From Pholis gunnellus (lineage: Eukaryota > Chordata > Actinopteri > Perciformes > Pholidae), in contig OU342819.1 of the NCBI GenBank assembly GCA_910591455.2, positions 11,155,906 through 11,219,905 of the forward strand: 64,000 nt of DNA, written 5' to 3'. The translations under genes were made by a program, and so were the position numbers. How positions within the stretch are numbered: position 1 is the first letter of the stretch; the number at the start of each line of letters is the position of its first letter. The notes beneath the pieces are model-generated. The model was given only the letters and a program-made list of their open reading frames with translations, ran no database searches and was not told where the DNA came from. Shown in pieces: positions 25,701 through 35,114 of this stretch.

Positions 25701-26591
25701 TTCAGCTGAGAGGAAATAAGGGAAGGAGCTTTCATTTGCTAATCACCATTAGAGACCTTGGCATTTAATCAGTTAAGTGAGAGGGAAATATGGCTCACAT
25801 CTGTCATTAATTGCAGGAGTGATGTTTATGAGAGAGAAGCGCCCCAGAGGTAAACTCTCAGAAGCTGTTTGTAACCTTGTTCTCCTGTTTCCTGTGGATA
25901 TTCAGCCGCCCTGGCATGCTCTCCCTGCGGTTTCTAAGACTTATAAGAGGCCATAAGTGTTATTAGAGATGGGTTTTTCATCTGTCTGTGGTTTGTTTTA
26001 AGCTTAAGTGTTGTAAAAGGAGAGACAACTTCTGTTAATGTGCAGACTGTTGCACTGATATCTGTTGCTAGTTCTCCGTTTGAGGCATTTTGATACCACT
26101 AACACATGATAGTGTGTCATGCATAGAATAAAACAAACAAGGGGTCCTACTTACAGTTTTATCAATAACCAGAAATTCATCAGCTCAACTGGCCAAATGT
26201 CTGGATTGTAAATTCGTCTGCTGTATTATTTTCGTGTTAGGTAACTGTGTGTCTTTCTGTCTGTCAGAGCTGCTGGAACTGTGGCCGCAAAGCCAGTGAG
26301 ACGTGCAGTGGTTGCAACACAGCGCGCTACTGCGGCTCCTTCTGCCAGCATAAGGATTGGGAGAAGCACCACCATGTCTGTGGTCAGACCCTCCAGGCCC
26401 AGCAGCAGCAGCAGGCCAGCCAGCAGCAGGGAGGCGTGCCGGGGTCAGAGACCCCTGCGCCCATCAGCTCCTCCGCCTGCACCCCGAGCAGCGGGACCGG
26501 GAGTCCGGCTGCTACCCCGCCTGCTGCTACCCCTCGCTCCTCCACCCCCAGCACCCCGTCCTCCTCTGCCCTGGATGGCACACCGCGCTAA
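6763..26591 (+). CDS. runx1t1: runx1t1 (MTG8/ETO), transcriptional co-repressor, ten coding exons, 5' incomplete
   Basis: Seen: ten exons with consistent phases (6763-6900, 9031-9272, 11639-11728, 15533-15714, 19090-19352, 20118-20206, 20923-21118, 22571-22639, 25068-25258, 26268-26591) encode about 594 residues ending in TPR and TAA. Domains in order: Pro/Ser-rich N-terminus; NHR1/TAFH (about residues 90-185); NHR2 oligomerisation helix (about 307-375); NHR3 coiled coil (about 412-485); NHR4 MYND zinc finger (489-525; ligands C489, C492, C500, C503, C509, C513, H521, C525). Known of the family: ETO proteins bind no DNA themselves; they join E-proteins, NCoR/SMRT, Sin3 and HDACs to repress transcription in the nucleus. 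RUNX1T1 is preferred over CBFA2T2/CBFA2T3 because the linkers (MPDSP, GKRRTPDRTKENGF, HYRLDDMAIAHHYRD) and the TPR ending match it. The first exon starts inside a codon, so a short N-terminal exon lies upstream; the internal ATG of MPDSP could serve a shorter isoform. Confidence 0.96.
7440..7793 (+). mobile_element. Non-autonomous DNA transposon (MITE-like) with ttaaaggt termini
   Basis: The left end begins ttaaaggtgtacagcgtgta and the right end, read on the other strand, begins ttaaaggtacagtgtgaag, giving imperfect terminal inverted repeats of about 24 bases with one two-base gap. The interior includes gcagaaatggaatat and agtagcccaaaacggacaaa. From memory this matches a repeat family very common in percomorph genomes, whose ends read as ttaaaggtccagtgtgtag. 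No clear target duplication is visible. There is no ORF. Confidence 0.72.
8270..8321 (+). repeat. (TC)n microsatellite
   Basis: About 50 bases of near-perfect CT dinucleotides inside a runx1t1 intron. It produces a spurious Leu/Ser open frame. Confidence 0.95.
9031..9272 (+). CDS. runx1t1: runx1t1 exon: Ser-rich linker and first half of NHR1/TAFH
   Basis: Acceptor AG ends at 9030 and the donor gtgagt starts at 9273. The split codon with the previous exon gives Leu (LTNGSSHSPTALNG). A run of seven serines is followed by GARQLSKLKRFLTTL, the start of the TAF4-homology domain. The exon ends in phase 0 at LVLGLV. Confidence 0.96.
9273..11638 (+). other. runx1t1 intron
   Basis: Contains a 29-base poly-C run at 10228-10256, T-rich stretches near 10100-10130 and 10520-10575, and CT-rich DNA. 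No gene or clear transposon seen. Confidence 0.8.
10228..10256 (+). repeat. Poly-C tract (29 C)
   Basis: An uninterrupted run of 29 cytosines; the complementary strand is a G-run able to form G-quadruplex. The length is likely polymorphic and may be imprecise in the assembly. Confidence 0.95.
11639..11728 (+). CDS. runx1t1: runx1t1 exon: middle of NHR1/TAFH
   Basis: Exactly 30 codons between a CT-rich acceptor (AG at 11637-11638) and the donor gtagat. It encodes NSTLTIEEFHSKLQE to VIPFLK, essentially identical to the human protein. Confidence 0.96.
11729..15532 (+). other. runx1t1 intron with CT-rich stretch and possible conserved element
   Basis: Pyrimidine-rich between about 12660 and 13340, which generates long spurious Leu/Ser/Phe frames. 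The 14160-14390 segment is AT-rich, non-repetitive and full of homeodomain-type TAAT cores (see findings). No exon is recognised. Confidence 0.7.
15533..15714 (+). CDS. runx1t1: runx1t1 exon: end of NHR1/TAFH
   Basis: Acceptor AG at 15531-15532, donor gtgggt at 15715. It encodes ANLPLLQRELLHCARLAKQN through GKRRTPD and leaves with two bases of an Arg codon, completed by the next exon. The tail DTSTTSPVDSSELLLDVNEN is typical of RUNX1T1. Confidence 0.96.
16081..16107 (+). repeat. (CA)n microsatellite
   Basis: About 25 bases of CA following a C-rich stretch, inside a runx1t1 intron. Confidence 0.9.
16992..17095 (+). repeat. Compound microsatellite (TG)n-(GA)n
   Basis: Interrupted TG repeats (with two taaa interruptions), a long pure TG run, then (GA)n to about 17093. 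About 100 bases. Confidence 0.95.
19090..19352 (+). CDS. runx1t1: runx1t1 exon: linker between NHR1 and NHR2
   Basis: Acceptor AG at 19088-19089, donor gtgagg at 19353. It encodes RTKENGFERDG, SKRPCTISPAQRFSPSNGLS and LDDMAIAHHYRDTYRHP. The linker is proline-rich and GC-rich relative to its flanks. It leaves in phase 1, the first base of a Gly codon. Confidence 0.95.
19353..20117 (+). other. runx1t1 intron
   Basis: A short intron without recognisable repeats apart from a purine-rich stretch near 19950-20000. No coding potential. Confidence 0.8.
20118..20206 (+). CDS. runx1t1: runx1t1 exon: start of NHR2
   Basis: Acceptor AG at 20116-20117, donor gtaaga at 20207. It encodes GMHTGTRQEEVIDHRLTDRE and WAEEWKHLDH, the entry to the NHR2 helix that forms tetramers in this family. 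Confidence 0.95.
20207..20922 (+). other. runx1t1 intron
   Basis: A short AT-rich intron. Nothing recognised in it. Confidence 0.8.
20923..21118 (+). CDS. runx1t1: runx1t1 exon: NHR2 core
   Basis: Acceptor AG at 20921-20922, donor gtaggg at 21119. It encodes [20 protein letters not shown] and the conserved REELNYWIRRYSDAEELKKG. After that the linker (AASGQSRQQSPAAQENATP) differs from the human one, as expected for a disordered region. It leaves in phase 1. Confidence 0.95.
21432..21833 (+). mobile_element. MITE-like element with taaagggatag termini
   Basis: The left end reads ttaaagggataggtgggatg and the right end, on the opposite strand, reads ctaaagggatagtttgggtg. The interior contains gtggggtttgtatgaagtgc, the words for a GGGGGCGTGCCGACCG box, and ACAGCAGTACATTGATT. 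From memory this is a common percomorph repeat. About 400 bases, with no ORF of its own. Confidence 0.72.
21855..22124 (+). mobile_element. MITE-like element with ttaaagctgggg termini
   Basis: The left end is ttaaagctggggttagcaac and the right end, on the opposite strand, is ttaaagctagggtaggtc, a good inverted match over about 13 bases. The interior words ttggagaaaccagc, agtgttgccaactc and cttttggccaaa are familiar from a widespread fish repeat. About 270 bases. Confidence 0.72.
22230..22440 (+). mobile_element. Decayed LINE reverse-transcriptase fragment (L2/Rex1/CR1-like)
   Basis: One frame around 22286-22370 gives LGPLLLSLYILPLGHII, which resembles the LGPLLFSIYMLPLG block of fish LINE reverse transcriptases. 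A neighbouring frame gives HDFTDDSQLE, the relic of the YADDTQLY catalytic block with the tyrosine lost. Frameshifts and stops show it is dead. The clade is inferred from the motif only. Confidence 0.68.
22571..22639 (+). CDS. runx1t1: runx1t1 exon: short link into NHR3
   Basis: A 69-base exon between an AG ending at 22570 and the donor gtgagc at 22640. It encodes EIHRELLHRPVSGYVPEEIW and KKA. A (CA)n microsatellite lies about 30 bases downstream of its donor. Confidence 0.95.
22640..25067 (+). other. runx1t1 intron with candidate regulatory DNA
   Basis: After a (CA)n tract at 22672-22700 the intron is AT-rich and non-repetitive. It includes a perfect octamer ATTTGCAT at 24161-24168 and several TAAT cores. 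No exon recognised. Confidence 0.7.
22672..22700 (+). repeat. (CA)n microsatellite
   Basis: About 29 bases of CA just inside the intron, followed by CT-rich sequence. Confidence 0.93.
25068..25258 (+). CDS. runx1t1: runx1t1 exon: NHR3 coiled coil
   Basis: Acceptor AG at 25066-25067, donor gtagga at 25259. It encodes EEAVNEVKRQAVSELQKAVS through INQQEDSSE, a charged heptad-like helix matching the human NHR3 region. Confidence 0.96.
25259..26267 (+). other. runx1t1 last intron
   Basis: About 1 kb of AT-rich sequence without recognisable repeats or exons. It ends in a TCTTTCTGTCTGTCAG acceptor. Confidence 0.8.
26268..26591 (+). CDS. runx1t1: runx1t1 last coding exon: MYND zinc finger and Ser/Pro/Thr tail
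   Basis: Acceptor AG at 26266-26267. It starts SCWNCGRKASETCSGCNTAR and contains all eight MYND zinc ligands, then a Gln-rich run (AQQQQQASQQQ) and a long Ser/Thr/Pro tail ending DGTPR with TAA at 26589-26591. The MYND finger contacts NCoR/SMRT in this family. The Gln-rich stretch is longer than the human AQQQ. Confidence 0.97.
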   Translation, partial: SCWNCGRKASETCSGCNTARYCGSFCQHKDWEKHHHVCGQTLQAQQQQQASQQQGGVPGSETPAPISSSACTPSSGTGSPAATPPAATPRSSTPSTPSSSALDGTPR

Positions 26592-29500
26592 GAGACTCAC
26601 GCGAAGGATGGAGGCAAAGGCCCCCCGGGGCTTAACAGCCAGCCCTCAACCCCACAAACAGCATGACTGTCTACATTGCCTTGCAAAGATACTAAGCTAA
26701 CGCGGCTAACAGAAAGAGATGACAATGCTTCTGTCGATCTTGCAGCGTAGTCATAGAAGTAGGAGGAGGAGGTCCATAATCGGGTCATATTGACTTGCCA
26801 TGACTTTAAAGAAACACAAAGATATTCTTTGTTTTGAATGAATGAATTTAAATATTGACATCCTTTTATCGTTACACATGCTATTCTTGTTGTCCGTTTG
26901 TCGTCGTGCCTGTTGTTGTTAATGTTGTTGTCATTGTAGTTTATCTTATTTTTTCCTGTAAATATTAAGAGACCGAGAAGAGATACCCGTGAACTCAAGA
27001 CAAGTATATCTGACCTCCCCTTTTTTGAAATGTTTTTATTTTCCATCCTTGAATTAATGTTTATTTCCTTCCTGAACCGGGGACATGAGACTAATCAACC
27101 TCATTTTTACCAAACAGCATACCAAGGGAACATAACTAGCTAGCAGAATGAGTGAAGTCATCAATACTCTTTGTAAAGAAGGATATTAGATACCCTGAAA
27201 GACAAACCAACGGAAGGACGGATAAACAAGTTTGCTGCCTGGAGAGAGGAGAGGGAACGGACTGAATCTCTGGCCCACAGACAGCCATGAAACGGGCAGA
27301 TGTGCAGCAGATTGCAAGCAGAGCCAGCTGTTCAACCAATGTTATTTCCCTCTCACTTGTAATAATATCCAGGTCAGTGGGCTGGGAAATACAAATCCGT
27401 CTCCCTGAAGGACATAAAAGGAAGAATTCTTGGACAAGATACAAAACTTTGCCCACTGCACATGTGGAGGATGTACTGACTACAATTCGCACGTGCATGC
27501 TTGGTGGGTCACAGAAGCTCTCAAACAGGAAGTGAAGTCATCGTCCCACCGGCGAGACTGTCAAATCACCACAACAGCAAGCCGCTGGGCCCCTCAGAGC
27601 TGGAAACCTACAGTGTGGAGAACTTGGTAGGAAGCTCATTCTGCACTCCAGACACTCCCCTCCTGTCTCAACTCTTACAAACATTTTCATCTTTCTTCAT
27701 GTTTTCTTATTCTTTTTCTGTAGATGTCATGGTGTTTAAGACTTCTGTCCTGTGGTGTCACCAATGGTTATTTATTGTATATGTGTTGGACAATTGTGAC
27801 AATACATAGTACTTCAACCAGTCACAACTCTAAATCCTTCATAACTCTCGCTCTCTCTAGCAAAAAGAGATAAAAAAAGAAGTGTTATCTTTTTTTTCCA
27901 AGCTGCTTTTCTATTCTGTGTGTACGTGGTAGATCCCTCGTAGTTCTTTAAGTTTGACTTCCCTTCGTCCTCAAGAAAAGACACAAGCTATATCTCAGAG
28001 CTGCTACTTGAGTCCGACCCAGATCTTTTCTGAGAACTAGCATGTTGCGCGGAATGCTAACCTAAATGTTTTGTACAAGGGACATACATAAATGTATTTG
28101 CACTGTCACAGAGGTTATTTCGGCATGCTTATTTTTTAGCATACTTGTGTTGTCGCTATAGAGCCATAACTCATCAACCATTTTGTATGTAGTGATAGCA
28201 TTATCTGTTTTCACATTTTTTGGGATGGGGCTTGATGGAAAAATGTAAAATCACCAAACCCACTTTTTTTCTCCTTCTCAACATGTTAACGAAAGCGGCC
28301 ATAACGTTTTTTTTGGAAATAGTTACAGACAGTGCATGCACATTACTGAACGTTTGTTAAATATTTGTTATTTTTTAGAAAAAAATGAAAAACAACCAAA
28401 AAAAGTAAAAAAAATGACAAAAAATATTCTAACAAATTAACTTTCCAAATGCAGAGGTGTAGACTCCGATTGACAGCTTTAACACTGCAAAGCACCAGGT
28501 AACACAGTATTAATACAAAAGATAAACAAACAAAAAAACAGCCAAAGACTGACACCAAGGACCAAAATCCTGATTTAAACGATTTTCAAAAGAGGTTTGT
28601 TCACACATATATTTGGGTTATTTATTTCTTCACGTTTTGTTCACACATTCATGGAACAAAACCAACTTCAATATCATAAAAGTAATTTCTTTTAATCCTT
28701 TCTGGAAACCAACGGCACTCATCTTACATTGTGAAATGAGAAGGTGTGAATTAAACATAATGGACATTTTCACAGCAGTGTTACATTTCAACTGGAGCAA
28801 TAATAACTAATGAACACTGATGACTTCTGTGACCACTTTTGAAGAAACGTCTTGAGATATTTTTTGATCTTGTTTGTGCATTTTCTCCTTACACAAATGT
28901 CAGATTAAGTGCCCATTTCAGCTTTAAGCAGTAACGTTCTTTATTCTTAAAGGAGGTGAATGTGAGACTGGGCATTCACACCGATGCCGTTTGTTTTGTA
29001 TTTATTTATATCAGAGTATGTCATTTTTTTGCTGTTGGGATAGATAATCAGTCACAGCTTTGTTGTAAACCTTCAATGTAAATCAAACAGACCTCTCATT
29101 CGCAGTGAGAGAGCACTTATCCTGACGCACACAAAGGCTCTTCACCCCAAACACCCTGGTGCTACACAGAAGCGCGTTACAAATTCTGACCTCAAGAAAC
29201 AAGTGGAGGCCCACAAAGGTTCTGGGCTGTTTGCTCCCTCTGTACTTCCTCATCCCTCCCTTCTTGTCTAAAATAAATACACACCTGCATTATCGACTCT
29301 AAAGGGTTAAACAATCCAAAAAGGTGTCTGACACCCTACTCAAGACTCCTCAGAAGCTGTGAAGAAACAGCCAAGCTGTTTTAACACTAGTGTATTTGAA
29401 AGTATACAACAAATAATGTGTGTGTTCATCACTTATCAGGGCAAAACCTGGGTTTGAAAAAAAAAAAAAAAAATGGAAAAAAACGAAGACTAAAATGATT

Positions 29501-30645
29501 GCTCGATAATTCTTTGAGAAGCTCTATTTTTTTCTTTCTTCCCTCCTCTATGTGTGTTTTGCCACAAATTCCTCGGTGGCAAACAAGTCTCACTCTACCT
29601 CTTACAGCACGATAAGAGCATCAGTCGCGGCGCTGATACTGGTCTAGTCTAAACCAAATGGGCACAAGAGAACAGGAAAATAAAAAACCCAAAGTCGAAG
29701 CTCATACAGCTGCAAAACCATATCACTACTTGGTAACAATGCAGACCTCATAAATAAATGAAACATAAATGAATAGAAATGAGAAAAAAAAAATGAAAAA
29801 AAACTTTTGTTATGTTCCTTTATGCCTGTGGCGTTTTTAGAATACATCAAGAGTGATTTGTTTGAACAGAATTTAAAAATTGTGCTAATTTTAAAGAAAA
29901 GTGTTGTCGATTCCTATTTCGATGATACGAGCTACTGTAGGGTCACAGATAAGAAATGTTGTTTGTCTCTCGCTCTTTTTTCTCTCCTGTTTCCCCCTCC
30001 ACCTTTTTCTCCTTTTCTCTGTTGTGAAGACACGCTAAAGCGCTTGTCGACTTGTCAGCGGGGGGGTAAAATTCAAAAGAGGGGATTTACAAAAGGCAAA
30101 CGCTTGTAAAAAACTAAAATGAAAAAAATGAGGCTAAAGTTTAGACATGCCTGTTTTTCACAATGGGAGGAAATATTGTATACATCTCCTACTTATCAAG
30201 AAATATTTAGGAAATGTGTGGGGCCGACAGTGAACAGTGAAGGCCGTAGCATTAATCTGGGTGTGCGAGTTGAATTTAAAGGGTGGGAGTTCTTTTTTTT
30301 ATTTTTGGGGGGTGGGATGGGTTCTCTTGAGAAGATTTATTGTGAAAAAAAAAGAGCTCAAATGATTTGAAGTTGTTGTGCAATACTTATTTGAGACATG
30401 AAAACCACAGGTTAGTGGTAGGCTGACACTGGGCGGTTTCTCCATCGCCTAGAGTCAGTGTCCTTAGAGAGCTTTCCAGTCTACTATGTCAGAACTGTGG
30501 TTTCTTGTTGTTTTTTTTGGTTTCTTTTTTTAATTCTTTTTTTTGGGGCTGTAAACTATGGTCTGTCAGTCTGTGAAACTTTGCAGTATAATTCTGGTAT
30601 TGTTGTTCTCTTAACGGTGTAATAAATATGTTAATACCTGCCTCT
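26592..30645 (+). other. runx1t1: Probable runx1t1 3' UTR, about 4 kb
   Basis: Non-coding AT-rich sequence with no transposon that I recognise, running from the stop codon to an AATAAA at 30621. It holds a perfect Pumilio-type word TGTAAATA (26957-26964), a let-7 seed match CTACCTC (29595-29601), an internal AATAAA (29272-29277) and an A-run near 29458-29473. A long 3' UTR fits the human gene. The extent is inferred, since no transcript evidence is available. Confidence 0.6.
30621..30626 (+). promoter_or_regulatory. runx1t1: Candidate runx1t1 polyadenylation signal AATAAA
   Basis: A canonical AATAAA follows a T-rich stretch and is the last one before recognisable repeat DNA begins near 30731. 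Cleavage would fall about 10-30 bases downstream. Confidence 0.5.
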
Positions 30646-30730
30646 GAGACTTGAGACTTGAGTTATTTCATTACATCAGCAGTATCCAAGATTAGCACAA
30701 CACCATCCAGACAAACACCAGCATTTCCCA

Positions 30731-31020
30731 AATTAAAGGGACACTCCGCTGATTTTACAGTTGACGTTCAGTTCACGTCACAAGTTGCCATATCCTAAGC
30801 ATACCCTGCTTTATCATCTATTTTACTTTAAATGGGACCGTCATTTACTGAATGAACATCCTGCTGTATTCAAGAAGACTTGAAAGCTATTGAGATCCAG
30901 AAACTCATGTTCCCAATGTTTACTGATGTAATCTGTGAGAGGGTAATTTTCTCATAAACTTCCATACGATCAGACTTGTTTTTGCAACCAGAGGAGTCCC
31001 CTCAGTGCGGAAGTAACGAA
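30731..31020 (+). mobile_element. Probable MITE relic with attaaagggaca start
   Basis: It begins aattaaagggacactccgct and contains cataaacttccatacgatca and gtttttgcaaccagaggagt. These words recall a fish repeat from memory that starts taaagggacagttcacc and carries a gcaaccagtggagtc block. The right terminus was not resolved. It lies directly after the runx1t1 polyadenylation signal. Confidence 0.5.
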
Positions 31021-31059
31021 TTAGGCTACTGCGCTTTACTTCTAGTTATAGACTAGGCC

Positions 31060-31757
31060 TTTTTTTTTTTTAAATAATTAATTTTACAATTACTTAATAG
31101 CCTATCTTAACCTGAAGTATTGCACTTAACTACATTTATACTCGCTTCCCCTACAGAATTAAAATAAAAATAACATGAAAAAGTTTTGATAAACTTTGTG
31201 AGAAAGGGACAAAAGAAAGGAGATAAATCCGGAGAAGAGCACTGTCTGCACTCAGCTGACAATCCGCAAGAAATATAGTTATGGCCGAGCGTCGGCGCGA
31301 GAGGAGCGGTCTCATCTGGGCTAGCACGTGAAAAGTAGGCCTACATCAAATGCACACGAGTAAAAATCAAATTTAGGATTTCCTTAATGTCCTTGTGTGC
31401 TATGGTTTGTATTATTGTACCTCGGCAAAGTTGCATCCATCTTAATGAATCACAGATGTAATACTCTACCTGGCCACGATGTTACGTGTACAGGTGCACG
31501 TTGTGGCTATAGGATAGCTGATATGCTAATATGCTCACAGTGGATTCTCAACGGTGACTTTTGCTTCACTGAGGAGCTCCAACCTTCACTGTGAGAAGAC
31601 TTTCTCCTGTCTGTGACAATAATCCCCGATGTGACCGCAGCGCGTCATTCGGCTCAACTCACTTTTATTGAAGTACATATTTACACAATCAGTTTAACTT
31701 TCCTTGAGTAGAATTTCTGTAACAGTACTTTAATTCTACAGTACTCTTTCCATCCCT
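31060..31757 (-). mobile_element. Possible DNA-transposon relic with ccagggatggaaagagtact end
   Basis: Read on the minus strand from 31757 it begins ccagggatggaaagagtact and continues with aaagtactgttacag. This resembles the common fish repeat whose end reads ccag-tggtggaaagtaact, also present at 53590-54235. The distal boundary is a guess based on the AT-rich segment near 31060. Confidence 0.4.
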
Positions 31758-33680
31758 GGTTGTAGGCTGTATATGTTTTTAGCTAAAATAACTGGTAAGG
31801 GCTGGGATTATGAAGTGAATAAGTCGCTCCTGTGCACACACATGCCGGGTGAAATTTCAGATCAGTAGCATATGAAGAGATCTAAATGTGACGTAACGGT
31901 TCTCTGTCCTGTATCGGACTCGTGCCTGCATACAGTCAATCTGTTTGAGGAGAATAAGTAGGGGAACATCTGTTGGCGGACATGAAGGCTGTATAGCTGA
32001 AACCCTGCTAAGTACATACACAGCTTCTTCATTTTTCCACACTGCCGGCTATTTTTCCTGATTCCTGACCTTGGACCTCACTGTCTTTATTAAGGGGCTC
32101 TACTATTGCAGTATTTCCTATAATTTTCCAATGGTTTGTTTATCCTTCAGCAATAGAGACACAGACACAGTTTTGAATCTACACACCTTTTATTTTAATG
32201 GTTGGAATTATGATTTTACACCACTCAAACCTAAAGCAGCATTAAAAAATGGGAACTATACTTTATATGAATTGTGCTGAATTTCTATTTACAAGTTCAG
32301 CCTTCACAAAGTTGATTCCGAAGACATCCAGACTTTACTGAATAGCTTTTAAACAGATGAATTGTGGTCTTGAAATGTACTTCTTCTCTCTCTTTCCCAT
32401 GGCTTCTTAATGTCCTGTGACTGACTGCCTGTTTGTCTTTCATTGCAACCGAAAACCACAAAGGCATTACAGTGATGCACCATAATGTGGGAGATATGGT
32501 CTAGTTTGGAAAATGTAAGTAATATTGGCAAACTTATGTAAAAAGAGCAAATTCATTTTAAATTAGTATCTGATATATCTCTATTTGCTTTTTATAAATA
32601 CATAAGCCAGTTGTAATGCTTTCTTGACGTAATGTGGGATGGAAGGCAGCTTGGAGAAAAGACTTCTAAGATTTTAGAGTTCAAGTCATCAAACAAGATT
32701 GTTGTTTGATTGCAGATAAGTGTAGATTGAGAATAAAAATACTGTGCACTGACAGCATCCTATATCCATGAAATGTGGGTTTATTTAGCGTAAACATTGG
32801 ACTTTAACTGTTTGGCTGTTTGTTTTTGCATTTTAAGCAAATATGTAGGATGAAATTGCCTTTTCAGCATTTCTGAATCATCAGTGACCACTTGGATTTA
32901 TTGGGGCTGTCAGAAAAATTAGATTTTCCTTGTTGACTTGGAAGTTGACGCGAACTAATCTCAGGTACAGTAATTGAATATGCAATAAGACAGTGTCACA
33001 TGTCAGGATGTCTTCAAACTTTAATGATCCTGTCTGACTCGCTGTAAATGATTTAATTGCCAATTTTAAGTTCTGTGTATTAGTCAGAAAATATCATCTC
33101 TTGAGAGAACAAAGATCAGCCGTCATAATTGACAAGTGAGTCCAGAGGGGAAACTGAATGCTTGAGTCTGAGGGTGCATGGCAGTCTAAGGTAGCCAAGT
33201 GTTGGGGCTTGCTGAGCTCATGTTCTTTGAAAGACTAAATCATCAAACAGCCAGCTAGAGCCTATGTGTGACCTTTTGAGTAGTTATACTCTTTTCATGA
33301 TATGTTTTCTGGAGATATATGACTATACTTACTAATACTAGAGAGGCGTGTCCCTTTTTCCAGTTGCATCTTAGACACTTGAAAGACTGATTATACAACC
33401 AGTGCAACAATCTTACCCTCTGCCTTAAGCATAGTATCAGGGCTTAAGGAACTGTTCAAATTAAGCCGATTGATATTCATTATAACAAAGCTGTTAAGAT
33501 AGGAGCCTTTGATAGAGCTGTTTATATGCTGCTCTGTCACCAGTACAATTAACCTCTTAACTAACTCAGGTTTCTCGCGTGACAAGACTGTGCCGGACCT
33601 CAAAGAGCGTGAATCAGCTGCGCTCTTCCAAAACGAATGTCACAAAGCAGCCTGTGAGCTCTGGAAGCTCTGCCTTTTTA
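31758..33680. other. Intergenic, nothing recognised
   Basis: AT-rich unique-looking sequence with only short open frames on both strands. No exon, RNA gene or transposon could be supported. Confidence 0.6.

Positions 33681-33682
<2 letters not shown>

Positions 33683-33715
<33 letters not shown>
33683..33715 (+). repeat. Poly-C tract (33 C)
   Basis: An uninterrupted run of 33 cytosines followed by acacaca. It produces spurious Pro or Gly runs in open frames. Confidence 0.95.
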
Positions 33716-34362
33716 ACACACATTTTTATCTCTGTGTTGAACCACTTTGGAGTTGATAAAGCTCAGGGATGAGTTGGACTGCTGTGATATTCCTGCCACA
33801 TTCTTCCACATAAAGTTCATTGTGACCAGAACTCTTTTCTTCTCCCGCTCATCTCCCCTCCTGTCTTCTCTCACTCTCTCTTATCAAGCCCGGCAGAAGC
33901 AGACAGTGACTTGAATTAAGCGCTGGTCGCGGGGAGCTGCTCGGAGCCGATAACAATACAAAATGGATTTTCTCAAACAGAGAAAAACAGCTGTCTCCAT
34001 TATTTGAATGCTTCACCTTTCCCCGCTCCATTAATTGGCTCTTTGATCAGAGGCAGAGGTGCACGGTGACTGATAAGGAATAGGTTATTAGTAAAGTAGC
34101 CTGGAGGACCGAGAGGCGGCCGGCCGCGCCGGGCTGCAGGAGATGAGATAAAGGCGTGGTAATGCCGGCATGAGAGAGTGCCGGTGAGTGATAGGACCGT
34201 GCCGGCTGGCCCTCGCGCTCCCGGTTTGGCTCACGGGCGACGGGAAAAAGAGCAGCAGCAGGACAAAGTGTGATATAGCAGCTAAATGCAGGATTGTGAT
34301 TCAGCTTGTGGGGGGATAAAGCGTGGGATTTGATTCCATAACGGCTTGCTCCTTTAACTGGT

Positions 34363-34365
<3 letters not shown>

Positions 34366-34435
<70 letters not shown>
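34366..34435 (+). repeat. (TC)n microsatellite
   Basis: About 70 bases of perfect CT dinucleotides. A second, shorter, interrupted CT block lies at about 34759-34804. Confidence 0.95.
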
Positions 34436-34439
<4 letters not shown>

Positions 34440-35009
34440 ACTATTACAAAATCAAACTGTGTGACAGGAAATTTCCTCTGTGCTTTTCATATTGGCCTGA
34501 TAAGTGGTAAATGTTAGGGCTATGATAGCCCCGAGGAGAAGAACTAGAAGGAGGGGGGAAAATGACAGTACCCCATAGGGCCTTTAAAAAGATGGGCGGC
34601 TCCTTTGATGTTGCGCTGAGCTAAATTCCCTGCATTAAATCAGATGGAATTTTCACTATAAGCCTGTTTATGTATTTTCTCACATCCATGGACAAGGGAC
34701 GATTTGCCACACTTCTCAGTGGAGGAAAGGCATCTTCAAGAAGTCACTATCTTGTAATCCTCTCTCTCTCGCTCACTCTCTCTCTCTCTCACTCTCTCTC
34801 TCTCACAAAATAGGACCGGAGGGGACAAGCAGGGTATTTGTGTGTTGTAAAGCGTGGTAAGAAAAGAGGGGAAGTGTTGATATTAAATTACCGAACACAA
34901 GGTTATCTAGTTCCTGCACATGGTTAGGCTGCCCTGGGCCAAGGGTAATCTGCTAATAGCGTTCACACCGAATGACATTATTAAGGAACTGGGCCCATGT
35001 GTCAGGCCT

Positions 35010-35114
<105 letters not shown>

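Noticed and set aside
26281..26700. 139-residue Arg/Ala/Pro-rich frame overlapping the last runx1t1 exon
   Set aside because: Out of frame with the MYND coding sequence. GC-rich coding DNA often leaves such a shadow, and nothing supports a dual-coding gene.
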